Below, piece after piece: positions 16,062 to 19,186 of a DNA stretch of 19,186 nucleotides. The translations under genes were made by a program, and so were the position numbers. Under the pieces are notes generated by a model. That model had not been told where the DNA came from. It did not search any database and saw only the letters and a list, made by a program, of their open reading frames with translations. How positions within the stretch are numbered: the first letter of the stretch is position 1; each line of letters begins with the position of its first letter. The DNA lies in NCBI GenBank assembly GCA_025358395.1, contig JANYJT010000038.1:1-19186 (forward strand). Direction: 5' to 3'. The stretch comes from Bacteroidia bacterium. Lineage in GTDB: Bacteria > Bacteroidota > Bacteroidia > Bacteroidales > Prolixibacteraceae.

Positions 16062-17450
16062 ATGAAAATGAAAAATAATATCCTTTTTTTGGGTCTGATG
16101 CTTCTGCTTACCGGTTCAGCCGGTCTTTTATCCGCGCAAACAGTCACTGTCAATTCCATCAATGCATTAAGAGAGGAGATCATAAAGGCAAAACCCGGAT
16201 CAAAAATAGTGGTCAAGAGTGGTACTTATACTACGGATTCACCTATTCTTATTGAGAAGCAAGGAGTTTCTGATCAACAAATTACAATATCCGCCGAGAC
16301 AATTGGTGGAGTTGAAATGAAAGGAACAGATGGATTCGTAATCGGTCGTACCTCCCGGTACATCCAGATTTCAGGATTCAAATTCACCCATGAAGCCGGA
16401 AAAAATAAGATCGAAGCAGGAGCCAGCTTTTGTCGCTTTTCCCATAATGTATTCGAATGTACAGGAAAAGGCGCCTATCTTACTGTCTCGGGAAATGATT
16501 GCCAGGTCGACTACAACACTTTCCAAAACAAATTCACTGAAGGACAAATGATCTCTGTTCAGGGTCCGGGTGCGAGCGATATGGCCCAAAGGACGTGGAT
16601 TCACCATAACTATTTCTTCAATTTTAAGGAAACGGCCAACAACTGTGGCTCTATCCAGGTAGGGTTAAGCGGCAGAAGCCTTTCACCGGCCCATACACTG
16701 GTCGAATACAATCTGTTTATCCAGACCAGGGGCGAAAATGAGAACATCTGCAACAAATCGTGCGACAACATTTATAGGTTTAATACCTTCGGTGAAGGTG
16801 TCAGCGAGCTCTCCCTGAGACATGGAAACCGTTGTCAGGTTTATGGCAATTTTTTTCTCGGATCGGAGGGCATCCGTTTCTATGGACATAACCACAAAAT
16901 TTACAGCAACTACTTCGAAAGATGTAACCCGGCCATCAACATCGGCAACGGAGATGGCATCGTGCCAAAGGACAAACTCACCTCGCACGACAGGCCGGAT
17001 TCCGTTTTTATCGGCTTTAACACCTTGTACAACAATGCAAGAAATGTGATCATGCAGGGCAGGAAAAATGGATTGGGAGCTACTTGCATCGTGGTGGCAA
17101 ATAACATCATTCAGGGCGGTACTGTCGCGGCAAAGATTGACGGAGAGATCGTTAATGCTGTCTGGGAGGGAAATATGATCTGGAAAACAGAAGGGATTGG
17201 CAACATTCCAAGCGGTGGCTACACCGAAACTGACCCTTTATTGATCCCGGGGGCAAAAGAAACTGCCCATATCCAAAGCAAGAGTCCGGCGGTCGGAGCA
17301 TCAGGGGTCAGTTATCCTTTTGTTGAAGTTGACATTGATGGTCAGGCTCGTAAATCCAAATTTGATATAGGCGCCGATCAATGGCAAAACGGCCAAATTT
17401 TAAATCACGTTCTCACGATAGAAAAGGTTGGAGCCCATGCGAAAAATTAG
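16062..17450 (+). CDS. PL6-family polysaccharide lyase (chondroitinase B / alginate lyase type)
   Basis: A 462-residue secreted right-handed parallel beta-helix lyase with a signal peptide ending in LLSAQ. The catalytic pair of the family is present: Lys232 (NENICNKS) and Arg253 (LSLRHGN), 21 residues apart, as are Lys250 and Arg271 of chondroitinase B. The calcium-binding Glu225 and Glu227 sit 7 and 5 residues before the Lys, again matching chondroitinase B Glu243 and Glu245. Helix-turn repeats (GNFFLGSEGIRFYGHNHKI) complete the fold. PL6 members cleave either dermatan sulfate or alginate by calcium-assisted beta-elimination, and the catalytic residues do not separate the two. The sulfatase before it and the PL8 relic upstream favour a sulfated glycosaminoglycan. 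The length matches one-domain PL6 enzymes. The stop codon lies inside the start of the next gene. Confidence 0.93.
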   Translation: MKMKNNILFLGLMLLLTGSAGLLSAQTVTVNSINALREEIIKAKPGSKIVVKSGTYTTDSPILIEKQGVSDQQITISAETIGGVEMKGTDGFVIGRTSRYIQISGFKFTHEAGKNKIEAGASFCRFSHNVFECTGKGAYLTVSGNDCQVDYNTFQNKFTEGQMISVQGPGASDMAQRTWIHHNYFFNFKETANNCGSIQVGLSGRSLSPAHTLVEYNLFIQTRGENENICNKSCDNIYRFNTFGEGVSELSLRHGNRCQVYGNFFLGSEGIRFYGHNHKIYSNYFERCNPAINIGNGDGIVPKDKLTSHDRPDSVFIGFNTLYNNARNVIMQGRKNGLGATCIVVANNIIQGGTVAAKIDGEIVNAVWEGNMIWKTEGIGNIPSGGYTETDPLLIPGAKETAHIQSKSPAVGASGVSYPFVEVDIDGQARKSKFDIGADQWQNGQILNHVLTIEKVGAHAKN

Positions 17451-18954
17451 ATTCACAACTGTCATTTTCCTCGGAGCCATTTTAGCAATGGGCTTCACCA
17501 AATTGGAAAATCTACCATGGCATTCAAAATTTGTACATGAATCAAACGGTCGGTTGGTTTACACGCCAGACTCCCGAGGCGACCAGATTCCCGATTTCGG
17601 CAAAGTTGGGTACCATAAAGGTGCCTCAGAGCTTCCTGATGTAGCAGTGGTTAAAACGATTTCCGCCCCACAATCAGGCGATGCGGAGGATCTTATTCAG
17701 AAAGCGATTGATGAGGTTGCAAAAATGCCCATGAAAATCAGTGGCTTCAGGGGCGCCATCTTGCTAAAAAGAGGAATCTACCGGATACCCGGAAAGATCA
17801 ACATCCGCGACAGTGGCATCCTTCTGAGAGGTGAAGGCACGGAAGAGAGTGGCACCATCCTGGTAGCCACCGGAAAAGGACAAAGAAGTCTGTTGACTGT
17901 TTCAGGAGAAAAATCCACCATAGAAAGGAAGGAGACACGGGTGGCAATCGCCGAATCTTATGTCCCGGCAGGAAGCTCGACTTTTCTACTGGAAAGTACC
18001 AGGGGGTTCAAAGTTGGAGATGCCATCATCGTGCTTCGGCCAGGAACCGACCAATGGATCCACGACCTGAAGATGGATCAGATTGTTGAACGCCCGGGTA
18101 CCAAACAATGGAAGGCCCGTGAATATGACCTGAAATTTGAACGGGTAATCACTGCCATTGAGGGGAACAGAATCCACATCGATCAACCCGTGGTGATGGG
18201 AATGGATAAACTGTATGGCGGTGGATCGGTCTATCAAATTACCGACGTAAGAATCAGTGAGATTGGAATAGAAAATATCCTCTTCAAATCTGATTTTACC
18301 TCCGAAACCGATGAAGACCATGGCTGGTATGCCATACAGTTTCAGAACTGCAGAGAGGGATGGGTACGAAATGTCGTCTCCAAATATTTTGGAAACGGCT
18401 GCGTGAATATGGCCGGAGGTAGTAAATACATCACAGTAACTGATTCGAAATGCCTTGAAGCCAAATCGGTTATCACCGGAGGCAGGCGTTACTCATTCAG
18501 CATCAACGGACAGATGTGCCTGGTAATGAATTGCGAAACCACCGAAGGTCGCCATGATTATGTTACCGGCGCCCGCGTTTGCGGACCCAATGTGTTCTAC
18601 AATTGCAAAGCCGGGAATACCCATGCGGACATCGGACCGCACCACCGGTGGAGTGTTGGTACACTTTACGACCACATCACCACGGATGGGGAGATCAATA
18701 TTCAGGACCGGGGAAACTATGGATCAGGTCATGGTTGGGCCGGGGTCACTCAGGTAGTGTGGAATTGTAAAGTAAAAACAGCGACGGTTCAAAATCCCTG
18801 GGTCTCGGCTAAAAACTACTGCATCGGTCTCACCGGGGATAAAGACCCGGGCCGGTTTAAAGATCGGCCGGATGGCGAATGGGAAGGCATAAATCAGTCA
18901 GGATTGCAGCCATCATCATTGTATCTGTCACAGAAAAAACAATCAAACAAATAA
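17437..18954 (+). CDS. Uncharacterised secreted parallel beta-helix protein, putative carbohydrate-active enzyme
   Basis: A 505-residue protein from ATG 17437; a TTG nine bases upstream is less likely. The gene overlaps the PL6 stop by 14 bp, which suggests translational coupling. A hydrophobic N-terminal segment (about 6-22) is a probable signal. Residues about 75-145 look like a pectate-lyase-superfamily start (DLIQKAIDEV, GFRGAILLKRGIYRIPG, ILLRGEGTE). A beta-helix follows with N and C ladders. The C-terminal half has a dense set of polar residues: GRHDY (371-375), HADIGPHHRW (396-405) and GHGWAG (431-436). Such a cluster suggests an active site. I do not recognise an assigned enzyme family, and it lacks the PL6 Lys/Arg block. 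Candidate roles are a second lyase or a glycosidase acting on the same polymer. Confidence 0.75.
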   Translation: MRKIRFTTVIFLGAILAMGFTKLENLPWHSKFVHESNGRLVYTPDSRGDQIPDFGKVGYHKGASELPDVAVVKTISAPQSGDAEDLIQKAIDEVAKMPMKISGFRGAILLKRGIYRIPGKINIRDSGILLRGEGTEESGTILVATGKGQRSLLTVSGEKSTIERKETRVAIAESYVPAGSSTFLLESTRGFKVGDAIIVLRPGTDQWIHDLKMDQIVERPGTKQWKAREYDLKFERVITAIEGNRIHIDQPVVMGMDKLYGGGSVYQITDVRISEIGIENILFKSDFTSETDEDHGWYAIQFQNCREGWVRNVVSKYFGNGCVNMAGGSKYITVTDSKCLEAKSVITGGRRYSFSINGQMCLVMNCETTEGRHDYVTGARVCGPNVFYNCKAGNTHADIGPHHRWSVGTLYDHITTDGEINIQDRGNYGSGHGWAGVTQVVWNCKVKTATVQNPWVSAKNYCIGLTGDKDPGRFKDRPDGEWEGINQSGLQPSSLYLSQKKQSNK

Positions 18955-18964
18955 AAATTACCTT

Positions 18965-19186
18965 ATGAAAAAGCTTTTATTATTCGTTTTAGTAACGCTT
19001 TTTTGCTTGCAGATTTCCTACAGTCAGGAAAGCAAAGAGGCCCGTGACAAAAGAATGCAGTGGTGGCGTGAAGCTCGTTTTGGCCTGTTTATCCATTGGG
19101 GACCTTATGCAGTCTGGGGTGGCGTGTACCACGGTAATGAACAGAATAGAGGCGGTGCCGAGTGGATCATGAACCGGTGCAAAATC
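18965..19186 (+). CDS. GH29 alpha-L-fucosidase (5' part, runs off the window)
   Basis: The ATG at 18965 lies 10 bp after the beta-helix gene stop and begins a signal peptide (MKKLLLFVLVTLFCLQISYS). The frame is open for 74 codons to the last base. The stretch MQWWREARFGLFIHWGPYAVWGG, with AEWIMNRCKI, is the typical N-terminal signature of GH29 alpha-L-fucosidases (the FGLF(I)HWG block). In this family the nucleophile Asp lies further downstream, so the catalytic residues are outside the window. The tight spacing indicates co-transcription with the lyases. It implies that the target glycan carries alpha-L-fucose; GH29 enzymes also have broader activities, so this is only indicative. Confidence 0.85.
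   Translation, partial: MKKLLLFVLVTLFCLQISYSQESKEARDKRMQWWREARFGLFIHWGPYAVWGGVYHGNEQNRGGAEWIMNRCKI

Noticed and set aside
17437..18954. Calling the beta-helix protein a pectate lyase or second PL6
   Set aside because: The fold is shared, but the PL6 Lys/Arg and Glu block and pectate-lyase catalytic motifs were not found.
1..19186. CRISPR arrays, tRNA or rRNA genes, insertion sequences
   Set aside because: No regularly spaced repeats, cloverleaf or rRNA sequence, transposase or paired terminal inverted repeats were seen, even around the two relics.

Overview
The window is a polysaccharide utilization locus (PUL) of a Bacteroidota bacterium. The evidence is a SusC/SusD pair, a hybrid two-component system regulator, several lipoproteins with Bacteroidota-type signal peptides, A-rich ribosome-binding regions without clear Shine-Dalgarno sequences, and a perfect TAnnTTTG-type -7 element upstream of the regulator. 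The genus cannot be read from the sequence. The cargo of secreted lyases, a sulfatase and a fucosidase suits a free-living or host-associated degrader of sulfated, uronic-acid-containing glycans.

Layout. (1) Positions 1-3636, plus strand: the 3' end of an unrecognised gene, a decayed heparinase II/III-type lyase gene (210-1009), an intact heparinase II/III-superfamily lipoprotein (1117-3003), and a decayed PL8-type (chondroitin/hyaluronan/xanthan lyase family) gene (3033-3636). (2) Positions 3620-7726, minus strand: a full-length hybrid two-component system regulator (HTCS). It converges on the PL8 relic with a 17-bp tail overlap. (3) Positions 7727-7957: a divergent intergenic region with a cluster of TCAA/TTGA inverted repeats, the best candidate operator. 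(4) Positions 7958-14374, plus strand: susC, susD, a fasciclin-domain lipoprotein and an Ig-like surface lipoprotein, separated by 5, 12 and 22 bp. (5) A strong hairpin at 14399-14441. (6) Positions 14485 to the end: an iduronate-2-sulfatase-like sulfatase, a PL6 lyase with chondroitinase B-type catalytic and calcium residues, an uncharacterised parallel beta-helix protein that overlaps the PL6 gene by 14 bp, and the 5' end of a GH29 alpha-L-fucosidase.

How it may work (inference). The HTCS senses a glycan oligosaccharide in the periplasm and activates the divergent susC operon. SusC/SusD and the two extra lipoproteins bind and import glycan. The PL6 lyase, heparinase-fold lyase, sulfatase, beta-helix protein and fucosidase depolymerise, desulfate and defucosylate it. 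The residues point to a dermatan- or chondroitin-like glycosaminoglycan, possibly a fucosylated one, but alginate-like or other sulfated uronans are not excluded. The most unusual point is that two of the three upstream lyase genes are relics that keep both ends and have lost their middles. The locus may have changed substrate specificity, or the assembly may be collapsed there.
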